From positions 806,001 through 870,000 of the forward strand of contig JADJLT010000006.1 in assembly GCA_016709965.1 (NCBI GenBank): 64,000 bases of DNA. The letters are read 5' to 3'. The notes beneath the pieces are model-generated. The model worked only from the letters and a program-made list of their open reading frames with translations. It was not told the DNA's origin and made no database searches. The stretch comes from Betaproteobacteria bacterium (GTDB lineage Bacteria; Pseudomonadota; Gammaproteobacteria; Burkholderiales; Rhodocyclaceae). Position 1 is the first letter of the stretch; the number at the start of each line of letters is the position of its first letter. The translations under genes and the position numbers were made by a program. Positions 43,569 to 51,514 of this stretch are shown piece after piece.

Positions 43569-45958
43569 TGCGAAGTCTCCGGGAAAGTGGTGGCCGATTC
43601 TGCGGCCAATGGCTGGATGGGAATGATGACGCGAAATGAGGTGCCGATGCCAAGTTGGCTACTGACATCGATGCGCCCGTGGTGGGTGTTGATGATGCCA
43701 TAGGCAAGTGACAGACCTAGCCCGGTGCCTTTGCCAACCGGCTTGGTCGTGAAGAACGGCTCGAAAATTCGAGTCAGATGTTCCGGGGCAATGCCTTTGC
43801 CGGTATCTGAAATCTCGATGGCGATTTCATCACGACCAAGGCGGATGGTGCGAATGGTGATGATGCCTTTGGTTTCGATGGCATGGCCGGCGTTGACCAG
43901 AAGATTCATGAACACCTGGTTTAGCTGGGAAATCAGGCAATAGACCTTGGGAATGTCACCAAACTCCTTGACCACCTGGCACTTGTATTTCAACTCGTTC
44001 CAGACAATATTCAGCGTCGAATCGAGGCCCTGATGCAGATCCGCCCAGTCCCATTGATGTCCGCTGACATGCGAGAAATTCTTCAGGTCCTGAACGATCT
44101 TGCGCACCCGGGATAGGCCGTCACGGGATTCATTCAGCAGTTGCCCTATGTCTTGACGAATGTAGGCGAAATCGCGTGTTTCCTTGAGTTGGGTGATTCG
44201 CGTCTGACGCACCTCTGGCTCGTCAGCAGATGACTGCGCGTCGTCATAGGCGTCAATGATTTCCATCAAGTCCCGCACATAAGCCTCAAGCGTGCCTAGG
44301 TTTGAATGAACAAAGCCGATTGGGTTGTTCAGTTCGTGGGCAATACCGGCCGCCAGTTGGCCAATCGACGCCATTTTTTCGGATTGCAGCAATTGATTGT
44401 GGGCTTCTTCCAGTCGCTTGTTCAATTGTCTTTGGGCGGTCAGCGTCTCGGTAAGCTCGAGTGCGCGTTGGCGGCGCTCTGTAATGTCGGTGAGAATCCC
44501 GTCATAGAATTCAACCTCACCCTGTTCATTGCGCACTACGTTGGTTCGATCAGACACCCATATAACCTGACGGTCAGCGGTGAGCAGGCGATATTCCTGA
44601 ACGTAGTCGCGACGTCCTTCGGCGGTATAGCGCACGACTTCGTCGACGATGCGCGCACAGTCGTCGGGATGAATCATCTCGGCAAAGGGGGGCTTGCCAT
44701 CCATCAGATCTTCGACGCTGTAGCCCCAGGTGGCCACGTTTTCGGATACAAAAACGACTGGCCATCCCGCTGCGGCGCGCCAGCGGAAGCAAATGACCGG
44801 GCTGGCATTGACCACCTGCATGGCGATCATCAATGCCTTCTCCGCACGACGCTGACAAACGAGGCGCCAGGTTGCCGATGCAAGAAGCAATACCGTTTCA
44901 ACGTCTGTCTCGGTGTAGGGGGTGTCTTTATTGCCGACGCCAGCCATCATGCGTACCCGATCATTGTCGATAACCGGCGCACTGATCAGGCGTATAAGTG
45001 TTGAGTGCCCCTCTGGCAAACCGTGTTTGTGATCCGCATTCGCATAGTCGTTGATGACAACTGGCGCTTTCTGGCGGGCGGCCTCTGCCCATAACCCGGC
45101 CTGGGCGATTGCGTAATGCCGGTCAAAGGCGGCATGACAATAGTGAGCCAGCGTGTTTGGCGACCAGGTGACCAGTTCAATGCTTTCGCCGTCGTCATTG
45201 ACGAAATGAATGAAGCCGATCCTGCTGTCAGTGAGCGCTTCGATGCGGGCAATGGCATATTGCATGAATCCCGCTTCATCCAGCCCGGCACATTTCTCGG
45301 GAAACTCGAGCAGCGCCTCGGAACGTCGGGTTTGCAGATCCAGCATGGCCACAGCTTCTCGCCGTGTCGTGATGTCGATGGCCACGCCGTCCCAGATAGC
45401 ACCCCCATCGGACGTTCGTCTTGGTCTGGAACGTAGTTGCAACCAGTGATGTTGATTGTCCGATGTGCTGATACGCAGATCGATGGAAAATTCACCCAGG
45501 GTGCGTTCGCTTTCGGCAATGCTTGCCAGCAAATCGGGCAATTGGGCCGGATCGACCTGCTGGAAGAGGAGACCAGGGTCCTTGATGATTTCCTCAGGGC
45601 GGTAGCCGTGGATTTGGGCTACGCCGGAGCTGATATAGTCGAATTTCAACTGGCCGCCGACACCTTTAGTGCATTGGTAGATATAGGCGCCTGGCAAATT
45701 GTCACCGAGCGAGCGAAGGCGTTCCTCGCTGGCTAGCAAGGCTTGCCGGAAGTGAGCGTCGTTGTCGCTGGCGCTCTTGACGCGCCGGGCAAGGCTGCTG
45801 GCGAAAGCACCACTCAGCAGAAGGAGGCTGGTGGCAAATGCCAGGGGCCATCCCCAAAAAAGTTCGGGAAAATGAACTCTGCTGAATGTTGTGACCAGCC
45901 CAATGAGCAATGCCATCGGGACGAAATAACGCAAAAAAGCGTGATTGCCCGGTGTCAT
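43565..45958 (-). CDS. Membrane histidine kinase with PAS-GAF-PAS sensors
   Basis: Kinase of 797 aa. Two N-terminal helices about 9-27 and 33-52 separated by a very short loop; PAS about 80-200 (SGVAQIHGYRPEEIIKDPGL); GAF about 215-375 (NDDGESIELVTWSPNTLAHY); PAS about 385-510 with PAC-type YDGILTDITERR; coiled coil; HisKA with GIAHELNNPIGFVHSNL; HATPase with VNAGHAI and GKGTGLGLSLA. With almost no periplasmic loop, sensing is probably membrane or cytoplasmic. No receiver domain, so phosphate should pass to the REC proteins encoded around it. Confidence 0.87.
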   Translation of the reverse strand: MTPGNHAFLRYFVPMALLIGLVTTFSRVHFPELFWGWPLAFATSLLLLSGAFASSLARRVKSASDNDAHFRQALLASEERLRSLGDNLPGAYIYQCTKGVGGQLKFDYISSGVAQIHGYRPEEIIKDPGLLFQQVDPAQLPDLLASIAESERTLGEFSIDLRISTSDNQHHWLQLRSRPRRTSDGGAIWDGVAIDITTRREAVAMLDLQTRRSEALLEFPEKCAGLDEAGFMQYAIARIEALTDSRIGFIHFVNDDGESIELVTWSPNTLAHYCHAAFDRHYAIAQAGLWAEAARQKAPVVINDYANADHKHGLPEGHSTLIRLISAPVIDNDRVRMMAGVGNKDTPYTETDVETVLLLASATWRLVCQRRAEKALMIAMQVVNASPVICFRWRAAAGWPVVFVSENVATWGYSVEDLMDGKPPFAEMIHPDDCARIVDEVVRYTAEGRRDYVQEYRLLTADRQVIWVSDRTNVVRNEQGEVEFYDGILTDITERRQRALELTETLTAQRQLNKRLEEAHNQLLQSEKMASIGQLAAGIAHELNNPIGFVHSNLGTLEAYVRDLMEIIDAYDDAQSSADEPEVRQTRITQLKETRDFAYIRQDIGQLLNESRDGLSRVRKIVQDLKNFSHVSGHQWDWADLHQGLDSTLNIVWNELKYKCQVVKEFGDIPKVYCLISQLNQVFMNLLVNAGHAIETKGIITIRTIRLGRDEIAIEISDTGKGIAPEHLTRIFEPFFTTKPVGKGTGLGLSLAYGIINTHHGRIDVSSQLGIGTSFRVIIPIQPLAAESATTFPETSQ

Positions 45959-48933
45959 GAGGTGTTGCCGGTTTCATGCGCCTGCTTTGCCATCCGGAAA
46001 GCCTCGCGAATCTGCTCGCGCAACTGATCATCATCCCAGGGCTTGGTCAGAAACTTGTATATCGCGCCGCGGTTGATTGCTGCAGTGACCGATTCCAGAT
46101 CCGTGTAGCCGGTCAGCACCAGACGAACCGTATGGGGATAGAGTTGCCGTACCCGCGACAGGAATTCCGTGCCCGACATGTCTGGCATACGCTGGTCGGA
46201 AATCACTACCTGAACGCTGTGCTTGGCCATCAGATCGAAAGCGTCAGCGGGTGAAGTCGCGGTCAGTATGTTGTAGCCCTCGCGGCGCAAAAGACGGGAC
46301 AGCGATTTAAGGATGTTGGGTTCGTCATCCACCAACAGTAGCGTATTCGGGCTTTCTGCATGGCTTTCGGGGAGCGGCAACTGTTTGTTGCCGAGCAGCA
46401 AGGGGGCAAAATTTTCCGCTGAGAGCGCGCGGCTGAAAAGATAGCCCTGCATTGCGTCACATCGGCGGCTACGCAGGAAGTTTGCTTGTGCCTCGGTTTC
46501 GACCCCCTCGGCAAGTACGGAAAGATTGAGACTGCGGGCCATGACGATGGCCGCGGTGGCAATGGCCGCATTGACCGGGTTTTCAATGATGTCACGAACA
46601 AAGCTCTGGTCAATCTTGAGTTTGTCGAACGGAAAGCGCGAGATATAGGCAAGCGATGAATAGCCGGTGCCGAAATCATCCAGAGACAGCTTGACGCCCA
46701 GATTCTTCAGTTTGCGGCAAAGGAGCACCGCAGTATCGATGTCGTCGATAAAGGCGCTCTCGGTGATTTCCAGTTCCAAGGCACCTGCCGGCAGTCCAGT
46801 ACTGCTTAGCGTATCGGCAATGATATCGAGCAGGTTGGCCTGGCGAAACTGTCGAGTGGACAGGTTGACCGCGACCCGCAAAGGAACCAGCCCAAGGTCC
46901 AGCCAGCGCCGGGTTTGCTCACAGGCGGTACGCAGGACCCATTCGCCTATCTCGATGATCAGCCCGGTTTCTTCCGCAATCGGAATGAATTCGAGGGGCG
47001 AGACCTGGCCGAATAGCGGATTCCTCCAGCGCAACAGGGCTTCCATGCCGATCATGTTGCCACTGTCGAGGCTGATCTGCGGCTGGTAATTGACCGTCAA
47101 TTCCTGATTTTTGAGCGCATCACGCAAGGCCGTTTCGAGGCCCAGTCGGCGTGAGGCGTCGGCATCCATTTCCGGCGAATAGAAACGGAAAATATTGCGT
47201 CCCGCCTGCTTGGCGCGGTGCAGGGCTGTATCTGCGCATTTCAGCATCGCTTCGCCGGCATCGCCATTTTTAGGGGAGACACTGATGCCGATACTGGCAG
47301 TGATGACCAATGTCTGGCCCGCAACGTTGAAGGGGACTGCAATGGCATCAAGCATGCGTTGAGCCAGTGCCAGCGCATCGTGTTCGTGCCCGAGGTTGGC
47401 CATCACGAAGCCGAATTCATTGCCGGCTCTTCGTCCGACGGTATCGCCTTCACGGACCTGCAGTTTCATTCGGCGGGCAACTTCGAGCAGTACTTCGTCG
47501 CCTGCCGGTGGGCCTAGCGTCTCGTTGACGAAACTGAAGCGGTCGAGATCAAGCAGAATCACCGCGGTGCCACGGTCGAAACGACGGGCAGTCAACAGCG
47601 CCTGTTCCAGTCGGTCGCCGAAAAGATTGCGATTGGGTAATGCGGTGAGCGTGTCGTAGCTCGACAGGTACTGAATGCGTTCGGCTGCTGCCTTGCGTTC
47701 CGACAGGTCGCTGAATACCCCGACATAATGGCTGATCGCGCCGTTGGGGCTTTTGATCCCGGAGATGGAAAGCCACTCGCTGGTCAGTGACCCATCCTTG
47801 CGTCGATTGGTGATTTCACCTTGCCAGTTGTCGTGGCGATCCACCTTTTCCCAAATGTCGTTGTAAAACGCGGCGCTATGCACGCCGGACTTCAGCAGGC
47901 TTGGATTGTTGCCGAGTACATCGGCTTCGGTATAGCCGGTGATGTGCGTAAAGGCCTTGTTGATACGCAGGATGCTACGTTTTGCATCGGTAATGCAGAT
48001 GCCGTCGGTTATTCCGGTAAATACCGTGTTCGCGAGCTGACGTTCGGCCTCGGCATCCTTGCGCGAGGTGATGTCGACCATGGTGCCCATGACCAGACGC
48101 GGGTTGCCTTGTTCGTCGAATTCAATGGTTCGGCTACGGGACTCGACCCAGCACCAATGACCATCACCATGGCGAACGCGAAATTCCTTGACGCTCATGC
48201 GATCCGCCTCATCGCCCGGCCGCGTTAGTTGGCGTTCAACGGAGGGTCGGTCTTCAGGGTGCACGAGGTCCAGACAGCCGGATATTCGTTGCGGCTCTTC
48301 CGGGTAGCCGAGTAGTTGGCGCAAACCATCGTTCCAGTGATTTCGGTCGTTGGCGTGGTCATGTTCCCAAATCCCGAAGCCCGTATTGTCGAACATTAAT
48401 TTGAGCCGACTCTCCAGCCGCATGGTCTCGGTCATTCGCCGGGTGAGCTCTTGTTCCAGCCAATGCTTTTGGTTGGCGAGGAGCATTCTGGCTTGCCGCA
48501 GCTCCAGCTGCGCGCGCATTCGAGCGAACAGCACCTGGAAATTGATGGGTTTGGTGACGTAGTCTGCCGCACCTTCTTCGAGTCCGCGGCCCTCGTCGTC
48601 GCCCTCGCTGAGCGAGGTCACGAAAATAACCGGAATATCGCGCGTTGCGGGGTTGGCACGCAGTCTGGCAAGGACGGTATGGCCATCCATCTCCGGCATC
48701 ATGATATCCAGCAGGATCAGGTCGGGTTGGGGTTCTAGCCGGGCGTATTCAAGCGCAGTGGCCCCGCTCCCGGCGGTCCGTGCCCGGGCGCCTGCGCTGG
48801 TAATCATTTCTGACAGGATCGTGAGATTGAGTGGTGTGTCGTCGACGATCAATATCAGCGACGCGTCTCCGTCCGCTGTGGATACGCGAAGGTCCATTCC
48901 CACCTGCTCGACATTGTCGTTATCTTTGATCAC
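45955..48933 (-). CDS. REC-PAS-PAS-GGDEF(degenerate)-EAL-REC regulator
   Basis: Protein of 992 aa, first gene of the operon. Receiver 1 about 25-145 (LILLDIMMPEMDG); PAS about 175-290 and 295-410; GGDEF domain about 425-580 whose active-site motif reads RAGNEF instead of GGDEF, so cyclase activity is probably lost; EAL domain about 590-840 with intact EALLRW, LDDFGTGYSSL and KIDQSFV, so c-di-GMP hydrolysis is likely; C-terminal receiver 2 about 860-980 (VVISDQRMPDMSG, FLTKPWDDDQ). Receiver 2 resembles the receivers of the HD-GYP, ATPase and small regulators. Start is a GTG at 48933 with a GGGGGG Shine-Dalgarno; an ATG 12 codons in is an alternative. Confidence 0.88.
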   Translation of the reverse strand: MIKDNDNVEQVGMDLRVSTADGDASLILIVDDTPLNLTILSEMITSAGARARTAGSGATALEYARLEPQPDLILLDIMMPEMDGHTVLARLRANPATRDIPVIFVTSLSEGDDEGRGLEEGAADYVTKPINFQVLFARMRAQLELRQARMLLANQKHWLEQELTRRMTETMRLESRLKLMFDNTGFGIWEHDHANDRNHWNDGLRQLLGYPEEPQRISGCLDLVHPEDRPSVERQLTRPGDEADRMSVKEFRVRHGDGHWCWVESRSRTIEFDEQGNPRLVMGTMVDITSRKDAEAERQLANTVFTGITDGICITDAKRSILRINKAFTHITGYTEADVLGNNPSLLKSGVHSAAFYNDIWEKVDRHDNWQGEITNRRKDGSLTSEWLSISGIKSPNGAISHYVGVFSDLSERKAAAERIQYLSSYDTLTALPNRNLFGDRLEQALLTARRFDRGTAVILLDLDRFSFVNETLGPPAGDEVLLEVARRMKLQVREGDTVGRRAGNEFGFVMANLGHEHDALALAQRMLDAIAVPFNVAGQTLVITASIGISVSPKNGDAGEAMLKCADTALHRAKQAGRNIFRFYSPEMDADASRRLGLETALRDALKNQELTVNYQPQISLDSGNMIGMEALLRWRNPLFGQVSPLEFIPIAEETGLIIEIGEWVLRTACEQTRRWLDLGLVPLRVAVNLSTRQFRQANLLDIIADTLSSTGLPAGALELEITESAFIDDIDTAVLLCRKLKNLGVKLSLDDFGTGYSSLAYISRFPFDKLKIDQSFVRDIIENPVNAAIATAAIVMARSLNLSVLAEGVETEAQANFLRSRRCDAMQGYLFSRALSAENFAPLLLGNKQLPLPESHAESPNTLLLVDDEPNILKSLSRLLRREGYNILTATSPADAFDLMAKHSVQVVISDQRMPDMSGTEFLSRVRQLYPHTVRLVLTGYTDLESVTAAINRGAIYKFLTKPWDDDQLREQIREAFRMAKQAHETGNTS

Positions 48934-49339
48934 GAAGCCCCCCCTACATCGCTAGTGTCGCTCTGCCGGTGTGGGCTGTCCAGCAATCATCTTCATTTTC
49001 CGGCAGGCGGAATAGCCTGTGCCGGCGCATTGTCATTTCAATACAATGCTATTGAGATTTTTGTGCGTGGCTTTCGGGGCTTGGCGTGATCTCCGGTTTT
49101 CCAGACGTACTTGTCGCGATGAGTTTGATCGCGCATGGCCGTCAGGCTCGGGCCATGATTTCTTCTGTTTTAGCCGTTTTTTTCCGGTTGACCGCGGGAA
49201 TCACTCGATCAGGCTTGAAGGGGCGCTCAACTCATGCGAAAAAGGCCGAATAGTGTTGCTTGGCGTTGAGCGCAAGATCATCGCTGACGGGGGGGGAAGC
49301 CGTGAAGCTGCATCTGTTCGGAATGCACCGGTTATCGTA
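48934..49339. other. Upstream region of the eight-gene signalling operon
   Basis: About 400 bp. It must hold the operon promoter, but no clear -35/-10 pair was recognised. It contains a dispersed repeat (49152-49202) and a hairpin, ATGGCC-N9-GGGCCAT, next to it (49136-49157). Confidence 0.45.
49152..49202 (-). repeat. Dispersed CGGTCAACCGG element
   Basis: Plus strand: GCCATGATTTC, then TTTTAGCCGTTTTTTTCCGG and TTGACCGCGGGAATC. The outer end matches the consensus fully and the inner half partly. Confidence 0.78.
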
Positions 49340-50302
49340 TCAACCAGGAAGCATTGGCGGCAGGGTCGGTGCGCAGCCGTTGTTGACATAGCATTCCACT
49401 CGCTCGATGTATTCCTGAGTGCTCTTTGGCATGGGCGTGCGGGCGCGGGCGATGTGGAAGACGAGGTTGCGGCCGCGACGCAGCAATTCGACGCCATCGG
49501 GTAGCACATGGCGCGTGGCCTTGTGCGGACTGTTGATCTCGTTGAGCTGAGTCGTCGGCGTAAAATCGGCCAGTCGTTCACCGGCGGTCACGAACCGTGT
49601 CCAGACGCTGAAGATATCGGCATCGGTGCGCAGGGTCTCGGTCTTGATGCGGGCGGCCGTGGCGAATTCAAGCACCGCTTTTTCAACGCCGGCAAAGGCG
49701 GGGATGCGGGAGAAATTCTTGCTCAGGCAGTCGGCAATTCGGTCGATATCGCGCATGCACTGGCTGATCTTGATGTAGCGGTTCTCGTAGAAATCTTCGA
49801 GAGGAATCGAAAAGGCACGAAACGGCTCGCCCCAGAGTTCATCCAGCCCTTCTTCGCCGCTGCGATGCAGGACTGTGCGGCCGAGCTCCATGGCTTCCAG
49901 CAGGCAGCGACCGCATTCCTGAACCAAGGGGAAATCTTCGAGAACTTCGATTCCCTCAGCCTGCAGTTCGACCAGTCGACGAAAGATATCCGCCGCCCGG
50001 TTGAACAGGGCGCCGGCCAGCATGCCGCCCTTGACGCGTCGACGGGCTGGGTCGGTTTCGGCGTCATAGGCTGCCCGCGCTTCGTTGAGGCGGGCGCCGG
50101 GGATGTTCAGTCCGTGTTCGGTATGGTTGAAGAGTCGCCGGGTCAGCGCCTCGATCAGGGGTTTTTTGGCCTGTAAAGAATCGGCTGGGACGGCATAGGT
50201 CTTTACCCAATACCCCCCATAAAAAACGCGTTCGGCACGGCCGAATAAACGACGCGTACTTTCCTTGGGCAAATCATCATGGCTCGAAATAATGGCACGC
50301 AT
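49340..50302 (-). CDS. Conserved-looking protein of unknown function
   Basis: Soluble, mostly helical protein of 320 aa that I do not recognise. No signal peptide, membrane segment or catalytic motif is evident. It begins MRAIISSHDDLPKEST and has a region rich in Arg/Glu helices (LFNRAADIFRRLVELQAEGI, YIKISQCMRDIDRIADCLSK). The N-terminal wording (TRRLFGRAERVFYGGYWVKT) and the final NLVFHIARARTPMPKSTQEY look conserved in style. It sits upstream of, and in the same orientation as, the eight-gene signalling operon but is 400 bp away, so it may or may not belong. GC content is normal. Confidence 0.6.
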   Translation of the reverse strand: MRAIISSHDDLPKESTRRLFGRAERVFYGGYWVKTYAVPADSLQAKKPLIEALTRRLFNHTEHGLNIPGARLNEARAAYDAETDPARRRVKGGMLAGALFNRAADIFRRLVELQAEGIEVLEDFPLVQECGRCLLEAMELGRTVLHRSGEEGLDELWGEPFRAFSIPLEDFYENRYIKISQCMRDIDRIADCLSKNFSRIPAFAGVEKAVLEFATAARIKTETLRTDADIFSVWTRFVTAGERLADFTPTTQLNEINSPHKATRHVLPDGVELLRRGRNLVFHIARARTPMPKSTQEYIERVECYVNNGCAPTLPPMLPG

Positions 50303-50587
50303 AATTACGATATCCCGATATGCTGATCAATGAAATACAAGTAGCAAGACGCATGCCGCAGTGCGGCAATTTATAAATTATTGATTTAACGGATGAATGA
50401 TTTTTCGACTGAGGGTTGCGCCGGATTTTCTGCACCTTGCCAGTGCAGTGCCGTTATTCAGGCGTAATTGCGGTGCGTTGGCCAACGCGAGGCAGCTATG
50501 ACCTGAGCGGCAATTTGCTTAATGTTGCGGTGCAGTGCTAACGACCCTGGAAAATCAACTCATCCCGAAGCCGGGCATGCGTTTGAC

Positions 50588-51514
50588 TTAGCTGCCCCGC
50601 ATCTTGCTCATCGCCAGATTGGCCGCCGCCGTGCGGGTTTCGACGCCGAGCTTTTCAAAGACGTGCTCCAGATGCTTGTTGACGGTTCGCGGGCTGTTGC
50701 CGAGGATTTCGCCGATGTCGTTGCTGGTCTTGCCCTGGACCACCCAGTAGAGCACTTCGGCTTCGCGCTGGGTCAGGCGGAAGGCGGCGATCAGCGATTC
50801 GACCGCGGAAGCGTCGTTTTCTTCCCGCAGGACGACCATCCATTCATCGTCGCCGGTCTGGTCATGGAAGGAGGCCAGCAGGCGTTTATTGCCTTCGGCG
50901 ATGAGCAGTGGCGCCGGCTCGCGGCCATCGGCACGGGCGTGGTGGGCCGCGGTGATCCAGGCGAGCAGTTCGTCGGGGGCGACTGTTTCCGGATTGGCGA
51001 AATAGGCGTTGAGCAGGCCGCGCGCCAGAGGCGTTTGCCAGACAATGCGGCCGTCGGCTGCACGCACGGCAACGGTGGCCTGACCGAAAGCATCAAGCGC
51101 GCTGCGCGCCTGCTTCATTTGCCGCGCGTTCTGCATGTGGGCTGCAATGCGCGCCAGTACCTCGGCCGGACGGATGGGCTTGGTTACATAGTCGGAGCCA
51201 CCCGCTGCAAAGGCTGCGACGACGTGTTCGGTCTCGGTCAGCCCGGTCATGAACAGGATGGGAATGTGCTGGGTTGAAAAGTCGGCCTTGAGGCGGCGGG
51301 CGACTTCGAAGCCGTCGACGCCGGGCATCAGTGCGTCGAGCAGGATGACATCGGGCAGGCTTTGCCGGGCGCGTTGCAGCGCGGCTTCGCCATGCGTGGC
51401 GACGAGCACGGTATAGCCCGCTTCATCGAGAGCATCGTGAAGCAGGGAGAGGTTTTCCGGCACATCGTCCACGATCAGGACAATGTCCGAGATGCTACGG
51501 TCAACGGGCGGCAT
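50588..51514 (-). CDS. REC-LuxR response regulator paired with the transporter-kinase
   Basis: Regulator of 308 aa. Receiver about 10-125 with acceptor D60 (VILLDALMPG) and DYVTKPIRP; a middle PAS-like region about 135-235 (FGQATVAVRAADGRIVWQTP); LuxR-type helix-turn-helix about 240-300 (LTQREAEVLYWVVQGKTSND ... NKHLEHVFEKLGV). Its start lies 14 bp inside the end of the NCS1-kinase gene, so the two are coupled and probably a cognate pair. Likely targets include nitrogen-compound genes such as urt, whose upstream blocks contain TACG/CGTA dyads; that link is inference. Confidence 0.86.
   Translation of the reverse strand: MPPVDRSISDIVLIVDDVPENLSLLHDALDEAGYTVLVATHGEAALQRARQSLPDVILLDALMPGVDGFEVARRLKADFSTQHIPILFMTGLTETEHVVAAFAAGGSDYVTKPIRPAEVLARIAAHMQNARQMKQARSALDAFGQATVAVRAADGRIVWQTPLARGLLNAYFANPETVAPDELLAWITAAHHARADGREPAPLLIAEGNKRLLASFHDQTGDDEWMVVLREENDASAVESLIAAFRLTQREAEVLYWVVQGKTSNDIGEILGNSPRTVNKHLEHVFEKLGVETRTAAANLAMSKMRGS

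Noticed and set aside
46858..46885. GGTTGACCGCG in the EAL gene
   Set aside because: Explained by the conserved EAL-domain residues VAVNLS; flanks do not match the repeat.
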